Shown here: in pieces, positions 21,527 through 35,120 of the stretch
Numbering within the stretch: the first letter of the stretch is position 1
Layout: every line of letters begins with the position of its first letter
Position numbers and translations under genes: made by a program
The notes under the pieces: generated by a model
What the model saw: the letters and a program-made list of their open reading frames with translations, nothing else
What the model was told of the DNA's origin: nothing
Database searches by the model: none
NCBI GenBank assembly: GCA_016748015.1
Contig: JAAOMT010000597.1
Location: 448,351-512,350 of the forward strand
Source of the DNA: Geosiphon pyriformis
Lineage: Eukaryota > Glomeromycota > Glomeromycetes > Archaeosporales > Geosiphonaceae
Length of the DNA stretch: 64,000 bases
Reading direction: 5' to 3'

Positions 21527-22305
21527 GCTCCATTCTAATTAATTAAATTTTGATCAACTTAATATCCCCAAATTCAGATACTGTAGTGATGATCATATTT
21601 TTAAATGTATTCATGAGAATTTCTTTGATTATCACAGCCCAATCTGATCTCATTCTTTGTTTCTTAAAATTGCTGTTTATGATAATCCCTTTTTCTCTGG
21701 CCAATAATGTAGTCTTAATCATGCTCATCTCAGAAGTAAACATAGATCGAATGATCCCCTCAAATTTTGAGGGAGTAGTGGCCCCCCAAAACCATTAACT
21801 GATGAAAAAAATTTTCTAATTAGCTGGATTTTTGCCATCACTGATTTCTCTTCCACAGTACTAAGATTGATATTAAGAGTAAAGGATTTTTTGGCAGACA
21901 TCTCAATCTGAGTCTTAATAATTTTTGGATCAATCCATTTTTTTTCCAGAGAGATTGGAAGGCGAGAAAGAAAAGAGATATCTTCATCATTATCCATGAC
22001 AAAATTAGGAAAACCAAGAGGGAAACCAAAAATGGCACCAGTATTGACATGCTTGGTTTTAGAAGTGTTGGCAGCTGAATCCAGAAGAGACCCAACATTA
22101 ATGCCAGTTATGTTAACACTTTTTTCATCACCAAACACACTATTCACATCAGAGAACATATTGTCACCAAGCTCAGACTTGTTCAGAGAGATATCTTTTT
22201 GTTACCTGAATGTTTGACATTCCTAAGCACAACTTTCTTTTTTTGCGAGAAGAAGCCACCAGCAGGACCATGAAAAGCACCCTTTGGTGTCTTTTTTTTA
22301 GACAT
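21527..22305 (-). pseudogene. LINE copy 1 ORF1, N-terminal segment
   Basis: ATG at 22305-22303 starts a Lys-rich, positively charged N-terminus (SKKKTPKGAFHGPAGGFFSQ). One missing base in an A-run shifts the frame near 22200, and the continuing frame is 22159-21725 (DVNSVFGDEKSVNITGINVG, KKSFTLNINLSTVEEKSVMA). A further frame, 21743-21543, carries ORF1 up to the element 2 junction. The 5' UTR of the LINE probably extends to about 22340. Confidence 0.8.
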
Positions 22306-22899
22306 GTTGCTACCAGAAACAGCCTTCAGGTCCACGAAAAATGGGTTATTAGAAAAAAAAATTGTGAAATACTAACAAGAAAAAATAAAAACTTTTTTTT
22401 TAGAAAAGTGCTTTTTGAGGATTTATGGAAGTAAAAGAGAAAAAAGTTTTTTTAATATTTATAATAAGAAAAATAAAAAAAAATAAAAGAAAAATAAAGG
22501 AAATAAAATTTTATCAATAAAATTGTTTTCTATTCAGATCTGGAATCACTAACAAATTATTGAAATTGGTAGCTAATCAATTTCAAAACATTAGTTAGAT
22601 TTTGGGAATTTCAAGTGTAATAATTAAAAATTTGGATTTTTTGAATATTTAATTTTTATTTTATTTGTAAAGATATGTAAAAAATAATGAATTCTAATTA
22701 AGATGTCAAATAGAAAATAAGATATATTTTTTTGAAAAGAGAAGCTCTTTTTTTATACAATTTGTTGTAATACTAGTCTTTAAACTTGCACTTTTTTCTT
22801 TGCTATAATTTCAGTAAACTAAAGATATATTTTGGCAAACTACAAGTTATTTCTATAAACTATTAATTATTTCGGCCAATTTCTATTAATTTCAGCAAA

Positions 22900-23671
22900 T
22901 TTTGACTATATTAAATGGTTCAGAGTATTGTGTAATTTAATCATCTTAATTTTTATAGTACAAATTGAGTTATTAATTGAATAGTAATATTTGATAATTT
23001 GATTAACTAATAAGTAATAATTAAAATGATAATAATATATACTAATTAATGCTAAAAATTAGAAGAGTAATTTCATGCTAATTAATAGTTAAAATTTTGC
23101 TGATAACAATGTTATACTGAAATATGCTGGTGTTTGGTAATATGTAGTTGTTCATTTTAAAAAGCTGGATGCTATTGTGTTTTCTTTGAATTATTGATCA
23201 GTTTTAGTGAACAAAAATAGTATTAAAATCTTTCTTATAATTAATCAAAATAAAGCTATTTTGTTTCAAAGTAAGTTTAAGACCAAGTTAGTTAACCTTC
23301 TTTCTGGCTGTACTGCTTTTAAAATTAATAATATAATCTTATAAATTGGTAGTTAATACTGTTTTATTTTTTGCTCTTCTAATTTTAGTTATAATTTATA
23401 GTTTGCATTAGTTATATTTGGTTCTTAAATAAACTTAAATATTATTGTAATCAAAACTAGTACACTAAGAAAGTATTGTATCTAATGAGAAACTTTTGGC
23501 TATTAATATTGTTTTAAATATCAAAAAATAGACCATCTGGCTGTAAATTATAAGGTGTCTTTATCTTTTTTTTCTAAGACTCTTAAGGTGTTTACATCTT
23601 ATTTTGTAAGTTTTAAGTTTTATGTTAAGACTTCTGCTTCTGTTTGCTTTTCTAAATTTTTTCTTTTGGTT

Positions 23672-23712
<41 letters not shown>

Positions 23713-24340
23713 TTTTTTTTTTTTTTTTTTTTGTAATTATTAATAATTCTTTGGTTTTTTTTGGTTAACTACTTTGAAGTTTAAGTTAGTTATTTTGGTT
23801 GAATTTATTATTGAGCCTGTTAGTTTTCTAATGACTGTATTTAAACAATTTGTTAAGAATAATCTTGTTTTAAGTAGTGTTTTTAGTTTTAGAGTTAATA
23901 AGCTTATAATATATTTAAGTGCTTTTAACAAAATTATTGGTAAGTTGAAGAGAGAAATAATTTCATTAAAAAAAAATATTGTATAAAAAATAATAACATA
24001 TCTGATAGTTTAGCATATTAAGTTATTGTGAATAATAAAATGTTTTCTAATTTAATATCATTATAGATTTATGAATTTGTTAATATTAAAATTAATCTCT
24101 TAAAAACAGTTAAATAACTGGTTAAATTAGTTTTTTATAATGTTATTTTGTTTGATATAATTTAAAAAATATCTTTTTTGAATAAGTTTTTTTCTGTTGC
24201 ATTAATATAGTATAGTTTAAATTGGCTTAAATAACTAATTATATATAAAAAACATGTAAACTATATTTAATACTAAAACACTTAGTTTGTTTCTAACTTT
24301 TAGATAGTAGGTAGACCTTACTTATTAAACATATAATAAT
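22900..24340 (+). mobile_element. ORF1-only LINE derivative, plus strand
   Basis: The plus frame shows ORF1-like sequence (LDAIVFSLNY at about 23166, LVNLLSGCTAFKINNII, knuckle-region remnant HLAVNYKVSLSFFSKTLKVF), then a coiled-coil-like piece (23774-23986) and FSNLISL. After about 200 bp it passes straight into a LINE 3' tail (TTGGCTTAAATAACTAATTATATA, 24215-24340). Endonuclease, RT and RNase H are absent. The minus-strand copy at 24580-26820 has the same organisation. Confidence 0.6.
23673..23732. repeat. poly-T tract (60 bp, one G)
   Basis: An uninterrupted T-run except for G at 23712, inside the ORF1 remnant. It is either an expanded homopolymer or the footprint of an inserted A-tail. 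Confidence 0.9.
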
Positions 24341-24579
24341 AAAAATATATTAAATATTAGTTCTAATTATATAAGTATAATTATTACAATTATTATAAAT
24401 ATTAACATAATAAAACATATTTACAAAATTATAAAGATTGCTAATTGGCTTTTATTGTTATATTTGCTATTTAAAAATTATTTATTAGTTTTAATTATTG
24501 GTTTATATACTAATATTACTTTTAAAAAAAATTAATTCAAGCTAATAAAATTAATTTAATAATAGTTATTGCTTTGAAT

Positions 24580-26820
24580 AATAATTTTTTTATTTTTTAT
24601 TTTTTATTATTAGAATTTAATAAATACAGTCCAACTATTATCTAAAAATTAAAAACATACTAAATGCTCTAAGACTAAATATAGTTTATATATTTTTTAT
24701 ATATAACCAGCTACTTAAACCAGTTTAGACTATGTTATATTAATACAATAAAAGTAAACTTACTCAAAGCCAATATTTTTTAAACTATATTAAATAATCT
24801 AATATTACAAGAAATCAATCCAACCAATTATTCAGCTGTTTTTAAAAAATCAGTTTTAATACTATTAAACTTATGTATCTAAAGAGATATTAAGTTAGAA
24901 AATGCTTTATTATTAATGTCAATTGAAAAATTCGAATTACTAAACATGTTAATATTATCTATACAGCACTTTTTTTTTAATGAAATCACTTTTTTCTCCA
25001 ATTTATTAACAATTCTGCTAAAAAAATTCAGATGAATTATAAGTTTATTAATCTTAAAACTAAAAACACTGCTTGAAACCAAATTATTTTTAATGAATTG
25101 TTTAAATACAGTAACTAAAAAGCTAACAGATTTAACAATTAACTTAACTAATGCAGAAAGTTTGGCCAAATCAGATTCCAAAAAAGTCAACTAAAAAAAC
25201 ACTAAAAAATTACTAATAATCACAAAAAAAAGACAGAAGTTATTAAAAATAGAAACTTAGGAAAGTTCAAAGAAGCAAAAGCTTTAGCATAAAACTTAGC
25301 ATTCACAAAATATATTGTAAACATCTTAAAAACTTTGGAACTCTTGGAAGAAAAAGATAGAAATATTTTATAGTCTATAGCCAAATAATTTATTTTTTAA
25401 TACTTAAAACAATACTGACAATTAAGAGTTTTCTATTAAATATAGCATTTCTTTAGTATATTAGTCTTGATTACTACAGTATTCAAATCAATTCAAGATT
25501 CAAATATAATTAAAGCAAATTAAGAACAGTAAACAGAATTAAAAGAATAGAAAATAAAACAAGTCTGATTATTAATCTAAAAAATTATATTATTAATCTT
25601 AAAAACAGTATAGCCAAAAGAAAGATTAACCAACTTGGTCTTAAACTTATTACAAAACAAAATAGTTTTATTTTAATTAATTAATTAAAAAATCCTAATA
25701 TTATCCTTATTTATTAACACTAATTAATAATTTAAAGCAGACACAACAGTATTTAGCTCTTTAAAATAAACAATAATATATTGTCAAACACTAACAGGTT
25801 TTAATATAACATAGACAATTTTACCAAAACCACCAAATACTGTTTTAATATTAACAACAGACACATCTAAAAGCATATTATACAGAGTAACAGCAATAAA
25901 AAAAGAATTAAACTTAAAAATTACCAAAAATTTGGTAATTTTAAGAGTAGTTAGATAAATAAAAAAGCTTTATATTATTCTTTGATATTGACTTAATATT
26001 TAAAAAACCATATACAGATTAAAAAACAGTCTTAACATAAGCCAATTTAATCTTAAAAATAATATTAAACATTAGAATAGAGGCCACTTATTCAATAAAT
26101 CTTTAATAACTAAAAATAGTTTTCCAAACACTATTAATAATATACCAGAAACTAACAAGAGAAATAAATTAGTTTTTATTTGATTAATCTAATTTTTAAG
26201 AACAGATAATTTAACAAAAAACTGTTATTTTATTTCTAAGACTAGTAATGATATGCTAAAAAAAATCACATTTAATAGTATAGCTAGTAATTAATTTTGG
26301 CCTATTTTAAATGATGTGTTGAATAATACAATAAAAATTTCATCTAAAATTTTATTAGAAATCATAAAAAAGTTTAGTGTAATAATAACAAAAGTAAATA
26401 ACTGCTCTTGTTTTTTGGAATTTTTGGACTTTTCAGCTATTTTCAAAATAATAATACTAGTAATATCAGATAAAACAGCAATAATTGAGAAAACCAGTTT
26501 GTTAACTGACTTACTATTAAAAACTTTTGAATTTATAGTAAAAATAGAAACAATATTAAAACTAATTTAAGTATGTTTTTTGAAAGAACTTTGATTAATA
26601 AAAAACCAGCCAAAGATAAAGAAAATACTTTAGTAGTTACTAAAAACAGCTTTTTATTATTATTAGCTAAAGAAAAAGCTTTTAAAATATTCTGTTTAAC
26701 TATTTTTATAATAAAAAAAACTTTTTTGGTTGAAATTTTGTAAAATACTAAAAAAGAGATATCAATTGCAGTTTTTTTACTTTTTGTTTTAGGTGTAATC
26801 ATAAAATTAAGAAGATAAAA
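24580..26820 (-). mobile_element. ORF1-only LINE derivative, minus strand
   Basis: The minus frame 26802-26533 begins ITPKTKSKKTAIDISFLVFY, an ORF1 N-terminus. The piece 25190-24879 (LAKLSALVKLIVKSVSFLVT, VFSFKINKLIIHLNFFSRIV) matches 23774-23986 on the other strand. It is followed by the same FSNLISL junction and, within 250 bp, by a LINE 3' tail (GGTTTAAGTAGCTGGTTATA to A-rich end at about 24580). There is no room for endonuclease or RT. Confidence 0.6.
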
Positions 26821-26849
26821 AGTTTTTTTTGAATTTTTTTAATGATATT

Positions 26850-29231
26850 TGGTAAAAATTTTAATAAAAATAAGTTTAAGCATAATATAAGCTTTAAAAA
26901 ATTTAGAAATTTAAGAATATTTAATTCTATATGTATTTTTTTTAATAATTATTTTATATAGTTAAACTTTTAAGATGTTAAAAAGTATATTAACTTTATT
27001 TTGGTTAATAATAATCTTTATAATTTAATATTTAATTAATATATTTACTAATTTGATAAGTTTTTTAATATTAATTACACTATTGTTTTTATAAATATTA
27101 GTTTAAAATTTTTTTTGATTTTTAGCTTAATTTTGTATATAAATAAGCTAATAAGATAAGTGAAAATACAAAATTAATAAAATAAATATAAGTATCTAAA
27201 AAAAATTCAGTAATTTAATAGTAAATAATACTTTAAATATAAAAAATTGTTTTAATAAATACAAATTAATTAATAATTTTAATAAAATATAGACTTTACT
27301 TATTAGAATAATAATTTTTATAATTAATATTATACTTTTAAAAACATAATATTGGAGTAGTAAAATAATTAAAAACAGTACTTTTTTAAGTTTTATAGTT
27401 TAAAATTACTTATTTTTGAAATTTTAAAACCAATTAAATTAGATAATTCAAATATATTTCAAAATTTATAAATTAAATAGACTAATTTAAACATAAATTA
27501 AGCTATTAAGTTTGTGAATCTTTTATAAATAAATCTTATAAAGCTAAAATTAAATAAATTTTAATTAAATTTAAAAAAATATAGATATTACAAAATAATT
27601 AAAATCAAATTTGTTAAAAACAATTGTATTTAAACTATTATAATTAAATATATAAAGATTTTTATTAATAATAAAAGTTAAATAATTAAAAATATACTAA
27701 AATAGCTACTTAAAAAAATGTTACTAAATTAATTAATAATAGTAAAATAATTTTTAGAATTTAATTTGGTTAAAATTAAAGTAGATTTAATTATAAAAAA
27801 ATAAATTAGAAAACATACTATTATAAACATAGTTTTTTTTATTAATATTAACAATTTATTCTACTTTTTTACATTAATAATAATGTTTTATAAATATTAT
27901 AAAAAAAATTGGTCTTAATAAGTTTTTGCTTATTATTTAAAATCTTTTAGATAAAAAAACTGCCAGTTTATTAAGTATTTTTAATAAAATATAGAAGTAT
28001 TATAATAATTTAGTACTAAGTTTCTTTTTGAGTTTGTTTAATAAATGCTTAATAAAAAACAATTTTGGCTACATAAATAAAAGCTTAAATCTTAATAATT
28101 TTAAAATTTTATAAGTAAAAAAGTATACTTATTAACACAAAATTATTAAGAATTTTTTTTAAAATTCTATTTAATCATATTTTAATAACTTGTAACAAAT
28201 TTAGTGTTTTAAAAAAAGATAATTTTTTAGTTTTAAAAAACATATTAATTTAGTTTCTTATTTTTGTAATGAGTTTTGTGATTAAAAATATTTTAAAAAA
28301 GAACAAAAAAATTTGGTTAGTGCTTTAAAATATGCAAAAAACTTATAACTTTGTGAGTTGGCTTTATTTAAACAAAAGTTTAATTAAAATTAAAATATAC
28401 ATTAGATTTATTAAGATTTTGGCAGTATTTATAATAAATATATTAATAAAATTATAATAAATTTTAGTTTATTTAGTAAATATAAGATGTATAATAATTT
28501 AAACCAAAAAAAATTTTTTGTTCTTGTGTAAAAAAATTTTTATAATTTTTTTTATATAAAATAAAGAAACATAAACTGTTATTTAGTTAGTAAATTAATA
28601 AAAAATTTGTAATAAAAACTAATAATATTATATTTAATACAAATTTGACATTATTTTTTATTATTAATGTTTTTGTAAATAATATGATTTAAATTAATAA
28701 CAGTTATATAATAATTCAGAATATTTTAAATATTGTTAATAAATTTTTTGTTATTAATAATATTATAATTAACTTAGCCAAAATTGTAGTTATTCTAATT
28801 AATACTAAAATTAACAATATTAATTTGAACATAAATAATTCCAGAATTTTTATTGCAAAAACAAATAAATCTTATTAATATTTAAACATATATATATTTT
28901 TAAAATTTTTTTTAGTTTAGTTTAAAAAAAACAGACTTAAATATGAAGTTTTTTTTATAGTTTTATAAAAAACAATTTTTAATAAACAATTTTTATATTT
29001 AGTTTTAACTGTATTTTAATCAATTATAAATTATAAAATTTAGTACAGTTTTATTAATAAGAATATTTGTGATAAATATAATTATTTAATTAAAAAAATT
29101 TTAAATTAAAAACATATTTATCTTATAATTTTTAAAATAAAACTATTTATTACTTGTTATTTTACAACTTAAAACTCTTTAATTAAGTACAAGCAGAAAA
29201 AAAGTAGTTTTAATTATGAATTTTGTCAATA
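26850..29231 (+). mobile_element. hyper-AT remnant, probably 5' half of a plus-strand LINE
   Basis: Only weak coding residue is visible (for example, around 28270-28420, a plus frame rich in Lys/Phe/Tyr with several stops). I infer it belongs to the LINE whose 3' half is at 33226-35120, because the younger LINE at 29232-33225 lies between them. I could not align it to a specific domain. Confidence 0.3.
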
Positions 29232-32200
29232 TTTTTTTTTTATTAACATTTTATAAGCGAGGTCCAAACACTACCTAGTATAATACATTAATTGATTGAT
29301 CTAAACTAGGTGTGAATCATGTATTTTCTACATGCAACCAGCCACTTGGATCAATCAAGACCACACTAAACACCTATATACACCAAAACTGAGTTTCTAA
29401 TACCTGAAAAAAACAAACAAGACTTATAAAAACCAAAACCAACACCAATTGCTTCAGCAATATCCAGCAACTTAACAACACCTGCAGAAAGCAATGCAGG
29501 CAGCCCTGAGATTGAAACTACAGTTGAACTATTACTAAGTATCATCCTACTCTTTTCCATGCAGGCACAATGTTTAGCATAGACCAACCAAACCTTATCA
29601 CTAAAGGCAAGACACAAGTTATGCACAAATTCTACAATTTTTTGACCAGCTATTTTGGCATCTCCAAAGACAGACACAGCTTTCTGGAGCCAATCCTTAA
29701 AAATAAAGCCCTTGCAAAGAGTCATGCAAACCACAACATTTGAAGCACAGGAAAACAAAAGTTGAGAAACACTTAAAAAGGAGGCAGAATGACCAGAAAG
29801 AAAACTCCAAGCAGTGACATGAGCATTCAACAAGTGACAATGAGCAAAATCATTTACCGTGCAAGAAAAGGCATGGTCAGAAACCTCAACCTCACCACAA
29901 TACAAACACAGCACACTGGGATAGCATCTGTTATACAATCACTTCCGAACAGCAACCAGCAACCAATGGTGTAGGGCTTTCATAAAATATGTGCAAACAC
30001 CAGTTGTGGATCTGCTAGTAAAGCCAACAGCCATGTGCAAGTCTGGATGCCATACTAATGATGATCTAAACCAATCAACGTCCAAATGCAGACTACTATC
30101 CAAAACCCTAGAACCTGAACCAACCTCTTAACGTGCATGTTGAATAGACTGAAAGATCCTACAAACAAAATATCTAAAATTACCAAAAACAACATTTCCA
30201 TCAGCCAAAATATAATGTTTATCCACACATGGAATAAGATACCAGGAAAAAAAAGAAGCTGTATTGGCAAGTGCATCAGCATGTTTATTGCTTACAACAC
30301 CTGAATGGCTCCACATCTTGTGCTAGCTGACACTCAAATTTTTTTTTCTAATAATATTCACAATGTGTTGACACTCAATCCAACAGTGATTCCTAAAATC
30401 CAGATAAATTAAACCTAATTCTAATTTGCAAGCATTCAAGACAGCCTGACTGTCTGAATAGACACCAACCAAACTATTAAGAGGAACACACTCAAAAGCC
30501 AATGTGATGATTTGCAATTCAGCCAAAATAGAAGACATCAAACCAGAAACTCTAACTCCCAAACCCAAGCTTATATCTTCAAAAAAAACTGCAGCACCAG
30601 CTCTTATGTCAATACTCCCCAATTTCTTCAGAGATCCATCTGTATAAATGAAAAGGCTGTCAGTCTTGAAATTTAGCAATTAATTAGAAATCAGTTTATA
30701 CTCACTAGATTCCAAAATATCCAAATGCTTAGTATCAACTACAGAAGAAAAATGGGCAGAAGAAGAGGCTACACTATCAAGAAAGGCAATAGAAAGCCTA
30801 AACTATTTAGGAACAAGTCCACGTAAGTCCAGTTTTTTTCAACACTTGAATGTTTTCCAATCAAAAACAGCTCTATTTTTACAGCAAAGCTGTTAAACAA
30901 AAGCAATATCATATTTCTAAAGAGATGGAAGAAATCCAAAGTAATTAGACCTGTCAAGAACAGATAACATGGGAGTACCACCACAAAAATGGAAAGCATT
31001 GTTCACTTGACCATCCAGAGATATACTGCACCCAAAAAAAACATGAATCACACTTGCCAAAAAATTATTAAAAACACTGACTTTAATACAAACTGGGGAC
31101 ACTAAAGGGTGGAGTGAGCTCTAGAACAGAACCTGCAAGTCATGAGACCTATGTAAAAACAAACAACCCAAAATCTCAACAGAGTTTGCAAAGCACACAA
31201 TAGAAGCAACTTTGCTTTCAGCTTGGACTTGCTCAAAAGTTTTTAAGTCATACAATGAGGGATGACAAAGTGCATCATTGGGAAAATTGAGAGATAGACT
31301 GGACTTCAGCTTTAAGCTCCTGTGAATTAAAGAATTCTACTTATTACACATACTGATAGTAACAAAGCTGAATTGCATCCTGTAGCTGACAATGGGATAG
31401 AGAACTGCTGACACAAAATATGAAAACTGCTTATCAGAAATGGTCTTCCTTAAAACCAGATTGGCAAAAAATTTGATATCAGCATCTGTCTTAGCTAGAC
31501 TAGGTCTTGACAAACTCTCAGTTGACAGAAAAATTCCCAAGTATTAATAAAACTCTCCTTTCTTGGCAATAGAAATAAGTAAACCACTGATAAACAAATT
31601 AGGACATGCCACTTTGCAATTAATAGGAATTGCCACTGTTTTGTCATTGTTAATAGAAATGTCATTAATCTGAAAAAATTCACTAGCAACATTGAGAATG
31701 TGTTGGGTCACAGTTTGGCTACTACCAATCCAGATAGTATCATCAACAAAAACACCAGCAGCAAGAAAAGATATCAATCCAGCCTGAGATTCCAAATAAC
31801 CAGTTTTGGCAACAAAGTAAGAGTTTATTCTATATCCATATATGCTTTTCTGTCTTTTGACTTCACACAAAAAAGGATTATAAAATATATGCCAAAGAAG
31901 TGGCAAAAACACTTCTCTCTGATCCAAACCATCATGTACTTGTGTTAAACCAAAATTTGTTATCACTTTATTAATACAACCATTGTAAATGCCATCAAAA
32001 AATCTAATAAACTTGTCACACATCTTTATTCTGACTAAACTGTTCCTAAGATGCTTCTACCCAACAGAGTCATAGGCCTTTCTTATGTCTTGCAAGACTA
32101 ACTAGAGTTCACGATTCTTTTCCAAAGCATCCTCAATAACAGAACCAATGGCAAAAATGGGAGATTGTGTTGTCATACCCTTAAGAACCAAGAAATTGTT

Positions 32201-33225
32201 CTCACGTAAAACATCAAAAGAGCTGCATGCTGAAAAAATCCTGTCTAAGAGAATCTTGGAAAGGATTTTATGAGCAGTTTCGATCAAAGCAATAGATTGG
32301 GTGTTTGTAAGAACTCTTTTCTACTTATATGGTTTAGAAATCATTAAGACTCAAGCTTCTTTTCAAGCACCAAGCACCAATTCACGAGACAAACAAGAGT
32401 TTAAAAGCACCAAAAGCATATCCAAAACCAATTTGTCACAATGTTTCTAAAGTTCATTTAACACCCCAGAAAGACCAGCAGCTTTGTCATTAGGCAGATT
32501 AGAAACCACACCAAGCAGCTTATCAAAATTAACCGAACACATTACATCTGAAAAGGCATTATCAAAAACATACTCCAAAAACTAATACTGATGTAACCAA
32601 TCACTGGAAAAATTCCCCACCATATTATGCTTTCTGGTCCAGCCTTCTATAATCATGTTAACTTTTGCTTTAACCAAGCCAGGTTCCAAAATTAGTTCAT
32701 CCTTAACCACCAGATTGTTCAAAACCACTTTCCAAAAAAGGCACTCCAGCACACTCTTAATTGTGCTATCTTTGTTGACTGCAAAATTCTCCATTTGACT
32801 ATTAACTGCTAATCTTATTCTTGACTTTTTAGCTTATATAAACTCAGCAAGCTTGGAGGCATAATATGCCTTTTGCGCACTGAAAAAAGCTGAGCACACA
32901 CAATCAAAACCTGCACTAGAGTTCACAATTTTCTGCATAATTGAAGCCTTAATATTGTCCAAAGAATCCTAGCATTCCATGAAAAGAGCAAACCTATCAC
33001 CATCTTCCTTATAAGAGGCCTTAGCAATCTTCAAGACCAAAAGCTCCAGCTTATAAAACTTAGAAAATTCTTTGGTAAAAATACCATTGTAATCCTTAGA
33101 CCATTTTTTCTTGAATATTTTGTTAGCTAACAGCATCATAATATTGCAAATCATGTCCAAGTCCAAGAATTGTGCAGAAGCAATAAAACCATCAGAGAAT
33201 ATGACAGCATTAGCTGCTGTGTCAA
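29232..33225 (-). mobile_element. LINE copy 2, 5'-truncated (4.0 kb)
   Basis: Normal-looking base composition, with abrupt borders to hyper-AT DNA on both sides. It starts (right end) in the linker between endonuclease and RT and ends with the LINE 3' tail and a T-run at 29232-29241 on the plus strand. 5' truncation is typical of LINE insertion by target-primed reverse transcription. It is related to copy 1 but clearly diverged. Confidence 0.88.
29366..33225 (-). pseudogene. LINE copy 2 ORF2: RT - RNase H (about 15 stops)
   Basis: One frame carries nearly the whole protein, broken mainly by point stops: linker (33166-32969), RT (32794-31337) with KAAGLSG, LIETAHKILSKILLDRI and FLAAGVFVDDTIWIGSS (catalytic FVDD intact), RNase H (30679-30323) with FIYTDGSLK, ELQ and VYSDSQAVLNACK (Asp, Glu, Asp kept), and a C-terminal part (29938-29366) with RCYPSVLCLYCGEVEVSDHA. 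Stops at about 32445, 32100, 32055, 32330 and 32350 all fall where LINE relatives have Trp. It has better motifs than copy 1 but no endonuclease. Confidence 0.88.
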
Positions 33226-35120
33226 TATTAATAGTATTTTTAACAAATTTTTTAAATATAAATTAGAATTTTCTGTAATTTATTTTAATTTTTAATTAAA
33301 TTAAAAGTTAATTTTTTAAACAATTTTTTGATTAATGTTACCAAAATTTTTTTGTACAATAAATTTTTTTTAATAATCTATATACTTAAAATATTTTAAT
33401 TTAAATATAATGTTTTAATTATAAATATTCTTAATTATTTTGAGTATTTTAAAATTCTTAAATTCTTAAATTTTTTAGATATTTTGATATTGTTTTTGTT
33501 AATTAGTTTTTAAACAATTATAGTAAATGTTTATTTAAAAAAATATTATTAATAAAAATACTTAAACTTATAAAGTTTAGTTTTTTTTTAGTTTTAAAGT
33601 TTGTTATTATTAATAATTTAACTAAATATTACATATAATTTTCAAAAATTCTGTTTAAGATTGGTGTATTAAGTTTAAGTAATTATATTGTTATTTATTT
33701 TTATTTAAAAAATATTAGTTTGTTTAAGATTATAATTTTTATAGACAGCTTAATTAAAAATCTTGGTCTGTTTTATATTGTAAATAATATAATAGGATAT
33801 TTTTTTAATTTAAATATAAAAATAAAAATAGAAGTTTATAAATTGTTCTTAATTTTAGTTAAATAATAAACTATTGTATTAACTCTTAAATATATTCTAG
33901 TATTTATTAGAATTATAATTTGTATTAATAGCTAAGTTGCTTTAAATACTTATTATATAAAAATAAAACTATTTGTATTGAATTTTTATAATAATTATTA
34001 AATATAATTTTATTATATTATAAATATTATTATAAATAGAAAATTATTTTTAAAGTAGTCAAAAATAAAAAATTATTTTGGTATCTTAAATAATAAATAT
34101 ATTAATATATTAGTGAATTTGGCTTTTTTTTGGGCTGATTTTATTAATTAATATGTAAAAATATTTTTTAGTTACTAATAATAAAATTATTTTTGGTAAT
34201 ATATATTATTATATTAAATTAATAAATGATTTTATTTGATATATTTTATAAAAAGTCGATCTTAATAGTAGTGTTTTAAGTTTTTTCTATATTAATAATA
34301 TTGAATAAAATATTATTGTATTAATTTGGTATTTTAATATATATATTTTAATTAAATATACTAATAAATTTATGGCTAATTTACATATATATATAATAAA
34401 AACATTGTCTAAAAAACTATCTATTGTAATTAAAAAGCAGTTATATAATAAAAAATATCTAAATATTATATATATATATTATAATAATATAAAAATTTTT
34501 GATAATAATTTTGTTTATAGTTTAGATTTTATTGTTTATAAAAATCTATTGACTAATTACTCTAAGCTTTAAAAGTTTTTAACTAATATTAATATTGTAA
34601 TTTTTTATGTTTTTTAATTTTTATATTTAAGTTTTATGAATATTAATTTATATACTATTTTGTACAAAAATTTTGTATTTAAATCTTGATTAGTTAAGAC
34701 AATTTTGGTTTTTAAAGAGATTAGGTTAATTATTTCTTATTTAATTAATTTTATATATGATTTAATTAATAATTACAAAAATAAAATTTGGTTGTTTAAC
34801 TTAAACTACAAACAAAAATAAAAAAAATAAAAATTTACTTATTATTAATTCAGAACCAGTTATTATTTGTGAATTTTTATGTTGTATTTTGAAAAATATA
34901 ATATATTTATTAAGAGTTATGAAAAATAATGCAATTTGTTTTGAATTTAGAATTAAATAGTTGTTTTTTACTAGTATTAATAGTATTATTTCTATTAATA
35001 TTGTTGTGTAATATTGTTTTAACTGGCTAAATAGCTGGTTATATGTAAAAAATACATGAATTATATTTAATTTAAAACTTTGAACAGTTATATTGTATTA
35101 AATTATAATAAAACTTCATT
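33226..35120 (+). mobile_element. decayed plus-strand LINE, 3' half
   Basis: The plus frame 34372-34572 (MANLHIYIIKTLSKKLSIVI, QLYNKKYLNIIYIYYNN) is the degraded equivalent of the C-terminal ORF2 region of LINE copy 2 (FMKALHHWLLVAVRK, YNRCYPSVLCLYCG), with Cys replaced by Tyr. The LINE 3' tail follows at 35020-35110 (GGCTAAATAGCTGGTTATATGT). The remainder is too AT-rich to read. Confidence 0.65.

Larger units (their letters stand above)
22440..29231. other. hyper-AT tract of decayed LINEs
   Basis: C and G are nearly absent over long stretches and CpG is almost never seen. Stops occur in every frame, yet residual LINE ORF1 sequence and LINE 3' tails are readable. This is the aspect of RIP-type or methylation-driven C-to-T decay of repeats. 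Confidence 0.7.
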
